This document shows, piece after piece, positions 8,322 through 16,612 of a stretch of 39,875 bases of DNA (positions are counted from its first letter, which is position 1; each line of letters starts with the position of its first letter). Under the pieces are notes generated by a model. That model searched no databases, was not told the DNA's origin, and saw nothing but the letters and a program-made list of their open reading frames with translations. The stretch spans positions 1 through 39,875 of the forward strand of contig JAJVHY010000002.1 in NCBI GenBank assembly GCA_022072455.1, in the 5' to 3' direction. The position numbers were made by a program, and so were the translations under genes. Source of the DNA: Verrucomicrobiia bacterium (GTDB lineage: Bacteria; Verrucomicrobiota; Verrucomicrobiia; Palsa-1439).

Positions 8322-9481
8322 TTCCGGCCTTCGTGCTTGAGAATTAGTTGCCGGAAATCATTAAACAAATAACCGGCATCATGTGGACCAGGTGAAGCCT
8401 CCGGGTGGTATTGCACACTGAAGATAGGATGCTTCTTGTGTCTCATTCCCTCTACCGTTTGGTCATTCAAATTAATCTGGCTGACTTCAACTTCTGAGTT
8501 GTTGAGTGTCTTCGGTTCAACCGCAAACCCATGATTCTGGGAGGTGATAACCACTTTCCCCGTACAAATATCCTTGACCGGTTGGTTTGCTCCGCGATGC
8601 CCAAACATGAGTTTGAAGGTCTTACCACCATAGGCAAACCCGAGGATTTGGTTGCCAAGACAAATCCCAAACATCGGCACATGTCCAATTAGTTCTCGCA
8701 CTGATTTATGTGCATAGTCCAAGGCTTCAGGATCCCCGGGCCCGTTCGAAAGAAAAACTCCGCGCGGCTTATACTTCATCACATCGTTGGCCGTCGCCGT
8801 TGCCGGTACGACTTGCACACGAAAACCATGTTGCCGAAGCCGCCGCAAGATGTTGTATTTCATCCCAAAATCGAACGCCACAATCGGAATATCAGCCGGC
8901 GGAAGTTCGTCGCGATACTGCATTTCTCCAGCGGCATCCCGAGCAATTTTCCAATTACCGCTTTGTTGGTCGTCAGGATCCCATGCAAACGCCTCGCGAT
9001 GCGTCACCTCTTTGACATAATCCACCCCGACAATTCCCTTCCAATCCCGCGCGCGCTGCACGGCTTCTTTGTCACTGAGATCCTCGGTAGAGAGACACGA
9101 CTTCATCGCGCCTTTCACCCGCAATATTTTCGTCAACGCCCGCGTGTCCACACCTTGTATCGCCGGAATTCCGTTCTTATTCAAATACTCCGGCAAGGTG
9201 ATTTCGGAGCGCCAATTCGATGGCGCAGTCGAAAGCTCCCGTACGACAAACCCGGTCACATGCGGCCGCCAGCTTTCGACGTCCGCAGGATTGATTCCGT
9301 AGTTGCCGATCTGCGGATAAGTCATCGCCACGATCTGCCCCTTGTAGGACGGGTCGGTCAGGATTTCCTGATACCCGGTCATGGAGGTGTTGAATACTGC
9401 TTCGCCGCACATAGTAGCACGCGCGCCAAAACCGGCACCGCGAAATACCGTTCCGTCTTCTAATGCATAAATGCCATTCAT
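8318..9481 (-). CDS. carA: Carbamoyl-phosphate synthase small subunit CarA
   Basis: The glutamine amidotransferase subunit, which supplies ammonia to CarB for carbamoyl phosphate used in pyrimidine and arginine synthesis. The 387-residue length is standard. The N-terminal domain carries [13 protein letters not shown], and the class I amidotransferase domain has the nucleophile Cys274 in [10 protein letters not shown] and the His/Glu pair in [12 protein letters not shown]. Its ATG overlaps the pyrC stop (ATGA, 9478-9481), so it is the last gene of a coupled pyrR-pyrB-pyrC-carA operon. carB is not in the window. The stop is shared tail-to-tail with mnmG and no terminator hairpin is present. Confidence 0.97.
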   Translation of the reverse strand: MNGIYALEDGTVFRGAGFGARATMCGEAVFNTSMTGYQEILTDPSYKGQIVAMTYPQIGNYGINPADVESWRPHVTGFVVRELSTAPSNWRSEITLPEYLNKNGIPAIQGVDTRALTKILRVKGAMKSCLSTEDLSDKEAVQRARDWKGIVGVDYVKEVTHREAFAWDPDDQQSGNWKIARDAAGEMQYRDELPPADIPIVAFDFGMKYNILRRLRQHGFRVQVVPATATANDVMKYKPRGVFLSNGPGDPEALDYAHKSVRELIGHVPMFGICLGNQILGFAYGGKTFKLMFGHRGANQPVKDICTGKVVITSQNHGFAVEPKTLNNSEVEVSQINLNDQTVEGMRHKKHPIFSVQYHPEASPGPHDAGYLFNDFRQLILKHEGRN

Positions 9482-10737
9482 TCGAATTTCGTCACTCCGC
9501 CCACAATGGTTCGCACTGCTTTTCCGCGCAACTGCCGGCCGTGAAACGGCGAATTGCGCGATTTACTTGCTGACGCCGTGACATCATACGTCCACTCGCA
9601 ATCCAGATCGATGATCGTCACATCTGCGTCCGCCCCGACCCCTAAGGTGCCTTTGTTCAAGCGCACCAACTTTGCCGGGTTCGTCGTAAACTTTTCGATC
9701 AACGCCGGCAATGTCAGCACGTTCTTTCGCACCAACTCCAGCGACAACGCAAGCTCTGTTTCCAACCCGAGAATCCCGAATGGCGCGACATCAAATTCCA
9801 CTTCCTTCTCATAATTGCAGTGCGGCGCGTGATCACTGCAGATGATTTCAATCGTGCCGTCCGCCAGTCCCTCAACAATCGCTGCTCGGTCACGCTCGCT
9901 CCGTAACGGTGGGTTCATTTTGAAATTCGTGTCGTACGTCTTCACACACTCATCCGTCAGCACAAAATGATGCGGACACGCCTCTCCGGTAATCTTCACG
10001 CCGCGTTGCTTCGCCTCACGGAGTAATTGCACCGACCGCGCTGACGACAAATGCTGACAGTGCACCCACCAGTCCGTCGTTTCGGCAATGAGAACATTCC
10101 GCGCCACAATCAGATCTTCCCCCAACGCCGGCCACCCGCGCAACCCCAGCGCCGCGCTCCAATGCCCCTCATGCACCACGCCATCGGCTACCACATTGTA
10201 ATCCTGGCAGTGATCCATTACCGGCAATTCAAACATTCGGGCATACTCCACGGCGCGACGCATCAACTCATTGTTTTGCACACAATGGCCATCATCCGTG
10301 ATCGCCACTACACCTGCGCGTTTGAGCGACCCAATTGGCGCCAGTTCTTCACCTTTCAAATCCTTCGTAATGGCGCCGGTCGGATACACATTGACACAAG
10401 CCGCTTCTGCCGCGCGTTGTTTAATGAAGGCAATCGTGCCGGTATTGTCAGCAGCCGGTGTTGTATTCGGCATGCATACGACCGTAGTGAATCCACCCCG
10501 CGCGGCGCAGCGAGTGCCGGTCTCGATTGTTTCCTTGTCACTGCGACCGGGTTCGCGCAGGTGAACGTGAATATCAATCAACCCCGGCGTCACCACCTTG
10601 CCGGTCGCATCAATCACTTCAGCATCCGCCGGTAAAGAGGCGACGACTTTTCCATCCGCTAAATAAACATCGCGCACTGCGTCAATCCCGTTACCGGGAT
10701 CAATGACGCGGCCGCCTTTGATATGAAGTGCTTTCAT
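9478..10737 (-). CDS. pyrC: Dihydroorotase PyrC (type I)
   Basis: It cyclises N-carbamoyl-aspartate to dihydroorotate, the third step of UMP synthesis. The 419-residue protein has the metal-binding HVHLREPG motif, [12 protein letters not shown], the ITDDGH segment (with the Asp that replaces the carboxylated Lys in type I enzymes), MDHCQD, and the catalytic SDHAPH. The metal-ligand set looks complete, so it is probably an active enzyme and not a PyrB-partner pseudo-dihydroorotase. The ATG at 10737 overlaps the pyrB stop by four bases (ATGA). Nine more codons are open upstream but only inside pyrB. Confidence 0.96.
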   Translation of the reverse strand: MKALHIKGGRVIDPGNGIDAVRDVYLADGKVVASLPADAEVIDATGKVVTPGLIDIHVHLREPGRSDKETIETGTRCAARGGFTTVVCMPNTTPAADNTGTIAFIKQRAAEAACVNVYPTGAITKDLKGEELAPIGSLKRAGVVAITDDGHCVQNNELMRRAVEYARMFELPVMDHCQDYNVVADGVVHEGHWSAALGLRGWPALGEDLIVARNVLIAETTDWWVHCQHLSSARSVQLLREAKQRGVKITGEACPHHFVLTDECVKTYDTNFKMNPPLRSERDRAAIVEGLADGTIEIICSDHAPHCNYEKEVEFDVAPFGILGLETELALSLELVRKNVLTLPALIEKFTTNPAKLVRLNKGTLGVGADADVTIIDLDCEWTYDVTASASKSRNSPFHGRQLRGKAVRTIVGGVTKFE

Positions 10738-11669
10738 GATTCGGAGAACTGCCCTCCTGAGCAAAGGAACAACACCGCCATGCGAACCGCCAACCCATTC
10801 GTGACTTGCTCGAGAATCACCGATCGGTTGCCATCCGCCAAGTCACTGTCAATCTCGACGCCGCGATTGATCGGGCCGGGGTGCATGATAAATGAATCGG
10901 GTTTCATCCGGGAAAATCGCTCCTTGTTCAGACCAAACATCGCCGTGTATTCGCCGGTGCTAGGGAACATCGTCTTGCGTTGACGTTCGTGCTGAATGCG
11001 CAACAAATTGATCACGTCGGCATCGCGGAGCGCTTCATCAATGTTGTGCGTCACCCGGCAACCCAACTCTTCAAAGACTCGCGGCACGAGAGTAGACGGC
11101 CCCGCCAGCGTCACCTCCGCGCCGAGCTTCGTCAGCAACCACACATTCGACCGCGCCACGCGCGAGTACAGAATGTCGCCGAGAATCGTCACCTTCAACC
11201 CGGCAATCCGCCCTTTTTTCTCCCGAATCGTAAACGCGTCCAACAACGCCTGCGTCGGATGTTCGTGCGCCCCATCGCCGGCATTGACCACGCTCGCCTT
11301 CAAAAATTTTCCGAGAAAATGCGGCGCGCCGGCCGCGCTATGACGAATCACGATGATGTCGGCGTTCAACGCCTGCAAATTCAACGCCGTATCTTTCAAC
11401 GTCTCGCCCTTCACCAAGCTCGACGCCGACGCCGTGATGTTGATGACATCCGCCGACAACCGTTTCGCTGCGAGTTCAAAACTCGTCCGCGTCCGCGTCG
11501 ATGGCTCGATGAACAAATTAATCACCGTCTTCCCGCGCAACGACGGCACCTTCTTCACCGTCCGCTCGCCGACCTGCTTGAACGCGAGCGCGCTATCGAG
11601 CAGAAAGTTGATTTCATCAGCCGACAAGTCCTGAATGCCGAGCAAATCTTTTCGCTGCCAAGTTTTCAT
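10734..11669 (-). CDS. pyrB: Aspartate carbamoyltransferase catalytic subunit PyrB
   Basis: It joins carbamoyl phosphate and aspartate. The 311-residue product shows the carbamoyl-phosphate loop [10 protein letters not shown], then HPTQALLD, the YSRVARSN stretch and [11 protein letters not shown] near the C-terminus. No pyrI regulatory subunit gene is adjacent, so regulation is likely through PyrR on the operon and not by a PyrI chain. Its ATG overlaps the pyrR stop by four bases (11666-11669), and its stop overlaps the pyrC start in the same way, so translation is coupled across the operon. Confidence 0.97.
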   Translation of the reverse strand: MKTWQRKDLLGIQDLSADEINFLLDSALAFKQVGERTVKKVPSLRGKTVINLFIEPSTRTRTSFELAAKRLSADVINITASASSLVKGETLKDTALNLQALNADIIVIRHSAAGAPHFLGKFLKASVVNAGDGAHEHPTQALLDAFTIREKKGRIAGLKVTILGDILYSRVARSNVWLLTKLGAEVTLAGPSTLVPRVFEELGCRVTHNIDEALRDADVINLLRIQHERQRKTMFPSTGEYTAMFGLNKERFSRMKPDSFIMHPGPINRGVEIDSDLADGNRSVILEQVTNGLAVRMAVLFLCSGGQFSES

Positions 11670-12193
11670 CGTTCCACCACCACTTCATCTTTCGCGTCAG
11701 TTTCCGTCAGTCGCACTTTGACCCTCTCCGCCAACGCCGTCGGCACATTCTTCCCGACATAATCCGGTCGAATCGGCAACTCCCGGTGTCCGCGATCAAT
11801 CAACACCGCCAACTGAATCCTTTGGGGCCGCCCAAAATCCGCGATCTCGTCCAACGCCGCGCGAATCGTGCGTCCGGTAAACAACACATCGTCCACAAGA
11901 ACAATCGTCTTACCGGTGACATCGAAATCAATCTTCGAGATCCCGACCACCGGCGTTCCGCGAATCGCGAGGTCATCCCGGTGCATCGCGATATCGAGTT
12001 CGCCAGTCGGAATCGTTTGTTTGAGAATCCCGGCAATTAACCCGGCCAGCCGTTGCGCGAGCGGGACTCCGTGTGTGCGGATGCCAACCAATGCCAAGCC
12101 GGTCGGATCGGAATTACGTTCAACGATTTCGTGGGCCATGCGCGTGAGCGCACGGTTAATCGTCGCCGAATCCATGAGCGGAGAGGTGCTCAT
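11666..12193 (-). CDS. pyrR: Bifunctional pyr operon regulator / uracil phosphoribosyltransferase PyrR
   Basis: PyrR binds UMP or UTP and a specific RNA hairpin to turn down pyr gene expression, and often has uracil phosphoribosyltransferase activity. The 175-residue protein has the normal length, the conserved start [16 protein letters not shown], and the PRPP-binding motif [15 protein letters not shown] (97-111). The ATG at 12193 has no good ribosome-binding site of its own (GGTAAG only). Its ATG overlaps the TGA of a short leader ORF (12190-12222) that does have a strong site, so translation probably depends on coupling. It is the first gene of pyrR-pyrB-pyrC-carA and is preceded by a PyrR-binding hairpin. 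Confidence 0.96.
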   Translation of the reverse strand: MSTSPLMDSATINRALTRMAHEIVERNSDPTGLALVGIRTHGVPLAQRLAGLIAGILKQTIPTGELDIAMHRDDLAIRGTPVVGISKIDFDVTGKTIVLVDDVLFTGRTIRAALDEIADFGRPQRIQLAVLIDRGHRELPIRPDYVGKNVPTALAERVKVRLTETDAKDEVVVER

Positions 12194-12222
12194 GGCTTAC
12201 CGTTGAGATGTTGTGTCGTCAT
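12190..12222 (-). CDS. Candidate pyr leader peptide, 10 codons
   Basis: A short frame, [10 protein letters not shown], starts at the ATG 12222-12220, five bases after a full AAGGAG ribosome-binding site (12228-12233). It ends in a TGA that overlaps the ATG of pyrR as ATGA. A competing ATG four bases upstream (12226), almost touching the AAGGAG, opens a nine-codon frame MNDDTTSQR that stops six bases before pyrR. In either case the best ribosome-binding site serves a short peptide and pyrR is reached by re-initiation. The peptide has no pyrimidine-related codon bias; its role would be to be translated, not to act as a protein. Confidence 0.5.
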   Translation of the reverse strand: MTTQHLNGKP

Positions 12223-12227
12223 TCATG

Positions 12228-12260
12228 CTCCTTGCCGGCCTCGCGGGGCTGGCTTAAAGG
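12228..12260 (-). promoter_or_regulatory. PyrR-binding RNA hairpin in the pyrR leader
   Basis: Read on the minus strand the RNA has a lower stem CCUU/AAGG (12257-12260 with 12230-12233), a 5' internal bulge UAA (12254-12256), an upper stem GCCAGCC/GGCCGGC with one A-C mismatch, and the hexaloop CCGCGA (12241-12246). PyrR-binding loops are known for a CNGNGA hexaloop inside the consensus ARUCCNGNGAGGYU, a 5' bulge and a CCUUU/AAGGA lower stem, and all of these are matched. The 3' strand of the lower stem is the AAGGAG ribosome-binding site of the leader ORF. No T-run terminator follows, so control should be translational. It lies 35 bases upstream of pyrR. Confidence 0.75.
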
Positions 12261-12281
12261 TGCGGCTGCCTAACTACCGAT

Positions 12282-12482
12282 TCACGGCGCAGATTGCCGG
12301 CGTGATTTGCGCCAATTGGCGCGGTGCTTCACGATCCAATCGAGCAAGGCGCGTTCAAACCCGATGTCGTACCCGGCCTTCTCACTTTCGATCCACTTAT
12401 GCTTCAAAATCTCTTCGCGCTCCGCCAGAAATTCCCGGTACAGCGCAGAATTCATAACCATGCTCTTCGAATCAGCGTTCAT
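12282..12482 (-). CDS. Small conserved-looking protein of unknown function
   Basis: A 66-residue charged, soluble protein without membrane segments. The core LYREFLAEREEILKHKWIES and the following SEKAGYDIGFERALLDWIVKHRANWRK has the regular helical periodicity and Trp/His spacing of a real folded domain. It recalls the 'HKW-SEKAG-DVG' stretch of some DUF4032-type sequences, but I cannot assign it with confidence. A GTG at 12500 would add six residues; ATGs at 12461 and 12455 are also possible, and none has a clear ribosome-binding site. It lies between the epimerase gene and the pyrR leader on the same strand. Confidence 0.5.
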   Translation of the reverse strand: MNADSKSMVMNSALYREFLAEREEILKHKWIESEKAGYDIGFERALLDWIVKHRANWRKSRRQSAP

Positions 12483-12551
12483 ATCGCGTTTTTCGCTCAC
12501 GGTCTATACCCACCGGCTGGGAAAATTATCACGCCGCCCCCGGCAATGCAA

Positions 12552-13526
12552 TCATCCATTTGACCGAATCCGCTCATAATCCAACACCGACCGCAAAATC
12601 CCTGCCAAGTCCCGCTCGGGTCGCCACCCTAGCAACGTGCCGATTTTCGCGATACTCGGCACCCGGCGCCGCATATCCTCGAAGCCCTTCGCGTACGCCT
12701 GATCATACGGTACCAGCCGCAACTCCGACCGGCTTCCCGTCAACTCCTTCACACGCTGCGCCAGTTTCAAGATCGAAACTTCCTCCGTGCTCCCGATATT
12801 GAACACCTGCCCGACTGCCTTTTCTTGCCGGGGTAATCCGACTAAGGCGCGCACCACATCATCCACGTGACAGAAACACCGGCTTTGGTTTCCGTCCCCG
12901 TGAATTGTGATTGGCGCATTTTTCAATGCCGCTTGGACGAACCGCGGCACCACCATTCCATAACGGCCGGTTTGCCGCGGGCCGACGGTGTTGAACAACC
13001 GCACCACGACCACCGGCAGTTGTTTCTCGCGCCAGTACGCCAGCGCCAGAAATTCATCGAGCAACTTCGAACACGCGTAACTCCACCGGCCGAACGTCGG
13101 CGGGCCAATCAACAAATCGTCGTCTTCCCGGAAACATTCCCGGTCGCTCTTCCCGTAAACTTCCGAGGTCGAAGCCACGAGCACACCCACGCCATGCCGG
13201 GCCGCTGCCGCGAGGACATCTTCCGTTCCGCGCACATTGGCTTCGATGGTGTAGACCGGACTTTTCACAACCAACTCCACACCGACCGCTGCCGCGAGGT
13301 GATAGATAAAATCCACGCCGGCCACCGCGCGCTCCAGCGCGGCGACATCGCGAATGGATGCTTGGACAAAATGAAAATTGGCCCGGTCACGCAGTGAGGC
13401 GATGTTCGCGAGCGAGCCGGTACTCAGGTCGTCAATAACGCGAACCTCCTGGCCTTCGGCCAGTAAGGCGTCGGCCAGATGCGAGCCGATGAAGCCGGCC
13501 CCGCCAGTGATCAGGATCCGCCGCAT
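12552..13526 (-). CDS. NAD-dependent sugar-nucleotide epimerase/dehydratase (extended SDR)
   Basis: A 324-residue extended short-chain dehydrogenase acting on a nucleotide sugar, probably for surface polysaccharide synthesis. It shows the NAD-binding ITGGAGFIGSHLADAL, the ASTSEVYG segment with the active-site Ser, the YACSK (YxxxK) catalytic pair near residue 150, and the substrate-region FNTVGPRQTGRYGMVVPRFV. It resembles UDP-glucose 4-epimerase and UDP-glucuronate decarboxylase relatives common in PVC bacteria, but the exact substrate cannot be read from the sequence. Its ATG follows the stop of the CBS-pair gene with no gap (TAAATG), so the two are one transcription and translation unit. 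Confidence 0.85.
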   Translation of the reverse strand: MRRILITGGAGFIGSHLADALLAEGQEVRVIDDLSTGSLANIASLRDRANFHFVQASIRDVAALERAVAGVDFIYHLAAAVGVELVVKSPVYTIEANVRGTEDVLAAAARHGVGVLVASTSEVYGKSDRECFREDDDLLIGPPTFGRWSYACSKLLDEFLALAYWREKQLPVVVVRLFNTVGPRQTGRYGMVVPRFVQAALKNAPITIHGDGNQSRCFCHVDDVVRALVGLPRQEKAVGQVFNIGSTEEVSILKLAQRVKELTGSRSELRLVPYDQAYAKGFEDMRRRVPSIAKIGTLLGWRPERDLAGILRSVLDYERIRSNG

Positions 13527-13970
13527 TTACAGGGAACTGTGCCCACCGGTAATGTAACGTTCCAACTCGCGAATCATGATTTCGCGGTCGGAGATCACGG
13601 CTTTAACCACATCGCCAATCGAAATCAATCCCACCAATTTCCCGTTCTCCAGCACCGGTAAATGTCGGGCGCGTTTCCCGGTCATCAGCGCCATGCAATT
13701 ATCCAGTGTGTCATCGGGACTGACGTACAACACATCCGGAGTCATCAATTCACCGACGGTGGCGACTTTGGAGGTCTTCCCTTTCAGAATGACTTTGCGG
13801 GCATAATCGCGCTCGGTAAAAATCCCAACGATCTTCTCCCCCTCGATGACCAAGACCGCGCCGATATTCTGGGTGGCCATCAACTCCAACGCGGCAAAAA
13901 CTGTCGCGGTCGGTGCGATGGACCAAACCCGGTTGCTCTTCGCTTGTAGTAACTGTCTGACGGTTTGCAT
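13527..13970 (-). CDS. CBS-domain pair protein
   Basis: A 147-residue stand-alone protein made of two CBS motifs (about residues 10-66 and 76-130), with repeats of the type 'VLVIEGEKIVGIFTERD' and 'LPVLENGKLVGLISIGDVV'. Such Bateman modules bind adenosyl compounds (AMP, ATP, SAM) or NAD and act as energy sensors, often on a partner protein. No catalytic domain is fused. The ATG at 13970 is well placed seven bases after GGAGGT (13978-13983), the strongest ribosome-binding site in this part of the window, and a promoter-like sequence lies just upstream. The downstream epimerase gene starts immediately at its stop. Confidence 0.88.
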   Translation of the reverse strand: MQTVRQLLQAKSNRVWSIAPTATVFAALELMATQNIGAVLVIEGEKIVGIFTERDYARKVILKGKTSKVATVGELMTPDVLYVSPDDTLDNCMALMTGKRARHLPVLENGKLVGLISIGDVVKAVISDREIMIRELERYITGGHSSL

Positions 13971-13999
13971 GATAATTACCTCCGTCTCGCCGATGTCGC

Positions 14000-14028
14000 A
14001 GTGTAGTCAGTCACCGGCGGCAGGGCAA
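14000..14028 (-). promoter_or_regulatory. Promoter for the CBS-epimerase genes
   Basis: On the minus strand, TTGCCC (14023-14028) and TACACT (14000-14005) are separated by exactly 17 bases; each matches the sigma-70 consensus at four of six positions. The sequence sits in the 65-base gap between the uracil-DNA glycosylase stop and the CBS gene. The expected start near 13993 leaves room for the GGAGGT ribosome-binding site. Whether it also serves the pyr operon downstream cannot be seen. Confidence 0.45.
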
Positions 14029-14035
14029 GCAGAAG

Positions 14036-14773
14036 CTACCGGCGCGGCGCTTCGCGGCCCAACTTTGCGAGCACCGTCTTCATATCATCCCAGACTTCCT
14101 TTTTGGCTGGTGGATTGCGCAAAAGATAGGCCGGGTGAAACGTCGGCATGATCGGGATATTGTGGAACGTGTACCAGTTCCCGCGCATTTTCGTGATGCC
14201 GATCTGCACGTCGAGTAATGACCGGACCGCCGTCGCGCCCAAGGCCACCATCACCTTCGGTTGGATCGCGTCAATTTGCGCGAGCAAGTACGGTTTGCAA
14301 TTGGCAACTTCAGTCGGTTCCGGGACGCGATTTTCAGGCGGCCGGCATTTCAACACGTTCGCGATGTACACATCCTCGCGCCGGAACCCCATCGCCTCGA
14401 TAATTTTTGTCAGCAACTGCCCGGCTCGCCCAACGAACGGCTCACCTTGCTCATCTTCATCCGCGCCCGGTGCTTCACCAATGAACATCAACTCCGCCCG
14501 CGGATTGCCGGCCCCAAAAACCGTATTTGTCCGGCAGCGCGACAGTTCAGAACATTTCACACAAGACTTCACTTGCGCTTGGAGGGAGGAGAGGTCTTGT
14601 TGAAGAGGAGTCCCGCCTGTTTTTTGACTTATGCCAGCCGCGACAGGCGGGACGCCTGTCCAACTCAAGCCCGCCAATGTTTCTCGCGCCACCTCGACAT
14701 GTGTGACCCCGGCCCGCTTCATCTCGTCGAGATTCGCGAGAGTGTCATCAATTATTTCGCGGAGATTACTCAT
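14036..14773 (-). CDS. Uracil-DNA glycosylase, family 4 (iron-sulfur type)
   Basis: It removes uracil from DNA in base-excision repair. The 245-residue protein has the family 4 motif [23 protein letters not shown] (99-121), the HPAYLLRN motif near residue 217, and four cysteines spaced as expected for the 4Fe-4S cluster (Cys71, Cys74, Cys143, Cys159). The first 65 residues precede the catalytic core. They contain a linker with two similar peptides (TGVPPVAAG and TGGTP) encoded by a palindromic DNA repeat at 14610-14660, so a repeat seems to have been captured in frame in a non-essential linker. The start overlaps the rluD stop by eight bases. Confidence 0.92.
   Translation of the reverse strand: MSNLREIIDDTLANLDEMKRAGVTHVEVARETLAGLSWTGVPPVAAGISQKTGGTPLQQDLSSLQAQVKSCVKCSELSRCRTNTVFGAGNPRAELMFIGEAPGADEDEQGEPFVGRAGQLLTKIIEAMGFRREDVYIANVLKCRPPENRVPEPTEVANCKPYLLAQIDAIQPKVMVALGATAVRSLLDVQIGITKMRGNWYTFHNIPIMPTFHPAYLLRNPPAKKEVWDDMKTVLAKLGREAPRR
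14610..14660. repeat. Palindromic repeat captured inside the glycosylase gene
   Basis: The 11-base arms GTCCCGCCTGT (14610-14620) and ACAGGCGGGAC (14643-14653) are exact reverse complements 22 bases apart. The right arm is part of a second perfect hairpin, GACAGGC (14642-14648) with GCCTGTC (14654-14660). This nested design is typical of REP-like interspersed palindromes. From memory, Verrucomicrobia have many elements that read as 'TGGTPV' peptides when inside genes, as here. The reading frame of the host gene stays open through it. Confidence 0.6.
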
Positions 14774-15644
14774 AGCATTTCATGTCATCCGGAATCGGCG
14801 CGCAAAACTCCAATCGCTTGCCGGTGCGCGGATGTGTGAACCCCAGTTTATAGGCGTGCAACAACGGCCGGGCAATCTCCTTCTTGGCCCGGCCATAAAC
14901 CGCATCGCCCACCAACGGATTCCCGATGTGCGCCATGTGCACTCGAATCTGGTGCGTCCGCCCGGTCAGCAATGTCAATTCCACCACCGCGCAATCCGCG
15001 TGCTGCTTCACCAGCTTGTACTCCGTCACCGCTGGTCGCCCGCGTTTCACATTGGCCGACATCTTTTTCCGGTCGCGCTCACTCCGGCCAATGATTGTCT
15101 CAATCCGGCCCTCCGCTCGCGCCAGCTTGCCGGCGCAGACGGCCCGGTAAATCTTGCACACGCCCCGTGCCTTGAACTGCGCGACCAGACCCTGATGGGC
15201 TGGGTCGGTCTTGGCAACAACGATGCAGCCGCTCGTTCCCTTGTCGAGTCGATGAACGATACCGGGACGTTCGACGCCGCCGATGCCGGCGAGTTGTCCC
15301 CGGCAGTGATGGAGCAATGCATTGACCAGCGTGTGCTCGAAGTTGCCGGCGGCGGGATGCACGACCAGACCGGCCGGCTTGTTGAGCACGATCAAATCGG
15401 CATCTTCGTAAAGCACGTCGAGCGCGATGGCTTCCGGTTGATTGTCGAGGGCGCGCGGCGCTGGGATCGCGACGGACACTGAATCACCGGCCTGGGTCTT
15501 GTAACTCGGCTTGCGCGGCTGGCCGTTGACAAGCACCTGTGCGTCCGTAATCAACTTCTGCAGAAACGCCCGCGAATGCGCCGGCAATTCCTTGACCAGA
15601 AACTGGTCGAGCCGCTCCCCGGCATCGCTGACAGTTAACGTCAC
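14766..15644 (-). CDS. rluD: RluD-family 23S rRNA pseudouridine synthase
   Basis: It converts uridines in 23S rRNA (helix 69 in E. coli RluD) to pseudouridine. The 292-residue protein has an N-terminal S4 RNA-binding domain (residues 8-60, RLDQFLVKELPAHSRAFLQKLI) and the RluA-type catalytic domain with HRLDKGTSG, whose Asp is the catalytic residue, then LLTGRTHQIRVH. The start is GTG at 15644, overlapping the TGA of the upstream esterase gene as GTGA, and the stop overlaps the glycosylase gene by eight bases. Position specificity (RluA, RluC or RluD type) is inferred from the S4 domain and overall likeness. Confidence 0.88.
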   Translation of the reverse strand: MTLTVSDAGERLDQFLVKELPAHSRAFLQKLITDAQVLVNGQPRKPSYKTQAGDSVSVAIPAPRALDNQPEAIALDVLYEDADLIVLNKPAGLVVHPAAGNFEHTLVNALLHHCRGQLAGIGGVERPGIVHRLDKGTSGCIVVAKTDPAHQGLVAQFKARGVCKIYRAVCAGKLARAEGRIETIIGRSERDRKKMSANVKRGRPAVTEYKLVKQHADCAVVELTLLTGRTHQIRVHMAHIGNPLVGDAVYGRAKKEIARPLLHAYKLGFTHPRTGKRLEFCAPIPDDMKCYE

Positions 15645-16600
15645 AACCCGGCCATGAACTCACTGATCGAATCGTTCGCCCCCGGTAAACCTTCATGGCC
15701 GTAATCGGGGTAGATGATCATCTTCTTCTTCGCCTTGATCTTGTTGTACGCCGCAAACTGCGTCGAAGGCGGACAGATCGTGTCCATCAGGCTGACCACC
15801 ATCAACGTCTCGGCTTTGATGCGCGGGGCAAGATGTTGGCAGTCAATGTAACCAAGCTTGGTGAAGATTTCCTGCTCGCGTTCGTGACGCGGGTCGAACA
15901 TGCGGAAGTACGTGCGCAGTTCTTCATACGCCGCGACCGAGAGATCCATTTCCCAGACGCGTTGATAATCGCACAGGAACGGGAAGACCGGCGCGGCGCG
16001 TTGGATGCGTGGTTCGAGCGCGGCACAAGCGAGCGTCAACGCGCCGCCCTGCGAACCGCCAAAGCAGCCAACGCGTTTCGCATCAACCTCCGGCAAGCTC
16101 ATCACGATGTTGGCGAGCTGCGCGGTATCGAGGAAGATTTGCCGGAACAACAGGTTCTCCGGCTGGTCATCAAGTCCGCGGATGATGTGTCCGCGCAAGG
16201 TGTTGCCGGTGGTGCCGCCCAGGTCTTGCGACGCTCCACCTTGACCGCGACAATCCAAGGCCGCGATGGAATAGCCTTGCGCCGTCCACGCCAACTTGTC
16301 CAACCACTCGCCACTGCTGCCAGAGTAGCCGTGAAATTGGATGACGGCCGCGTGCTTTTTCGGCGCGTTCTTCGGGCGGAGGTATTTCGCGTGAATGCGT
16401 GAACCACCCACGCCGGTAAAATAGAGATCAAAGCAGTCGGCGGCCGCGGTTTTGAACTTGGCCGGGACCAGCTTGTGGTCGGTGCCGAGCGCTTTCATCG
16501 CGGCGATGCTCTTGTCCCAGAATTTGTCGAAATCGGCCGGGCGGGGATTACGGCCTTTGTAGGTGCGGAGTTCAGCGAGTGGTTTATCAACGATTGGCAT
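15641..16600 (-). CDS. axe: CE7-family acetyl xylan esterase / cephalosporin-C deacetylase
   Basis: An alpha/beta hydrolase that removes acetyl groups from acetylated xylan-derived sugars and other small acetyl esters. The 319-residue size is standard for carbohydrate esterase family 7. The family markers are clear: RGQGG near residue 118, the nucleophile elbow GGSQGG near residue 181, an Asp in SLMDTICPP and the catalytic His in YPDYGHEG. No signal peptide is present, so it should act in the cytoplasm on imported oligosaccharides. It sits between lgt and rluD, 12 bases after lgt, in an otherwise housekeeping run; the grouping looks like convenience, not a pathway. Confidence 0.9.
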   Translation of the reverse strand: MPIVDKPLAELRTYKGRNPRPADFDKFWDKSIAAMKALGTDHKLVPAKFKTAAADCFDLYFTGVGGSRIHAKYLRPKNAPKKHAAVIQFHGYSGSSGEWLDKLAWTAQGYSIAALDCRGQGGASQDLGGTTGNTLRGHIIRGLDDQPENLLFRQIFLDTAQLANIVMSLPEVDAKRVGCFGGSQGGALTLACAALEPRIQRAAPVFPFLCDYQRVWEMDLSVAAYEELRTYFRMFDPRHEREQEIFTKLGYIDCQHLAPRIKAETLMVVSLMDTICPPSTQFAAYNKIKAKKKMIIYPDYGHEGLPGANDSISEFMAGL

Positions 16601-16612
16601 AGTGCGGGTGTT

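Noticed and set aside
12263-12290. Intrinsic terminator in the pyrR leader (classical attenuation)
   Set aside because: No hairpin followed by a T-run exists between the PyrR loop and pyrR on the minus strand.
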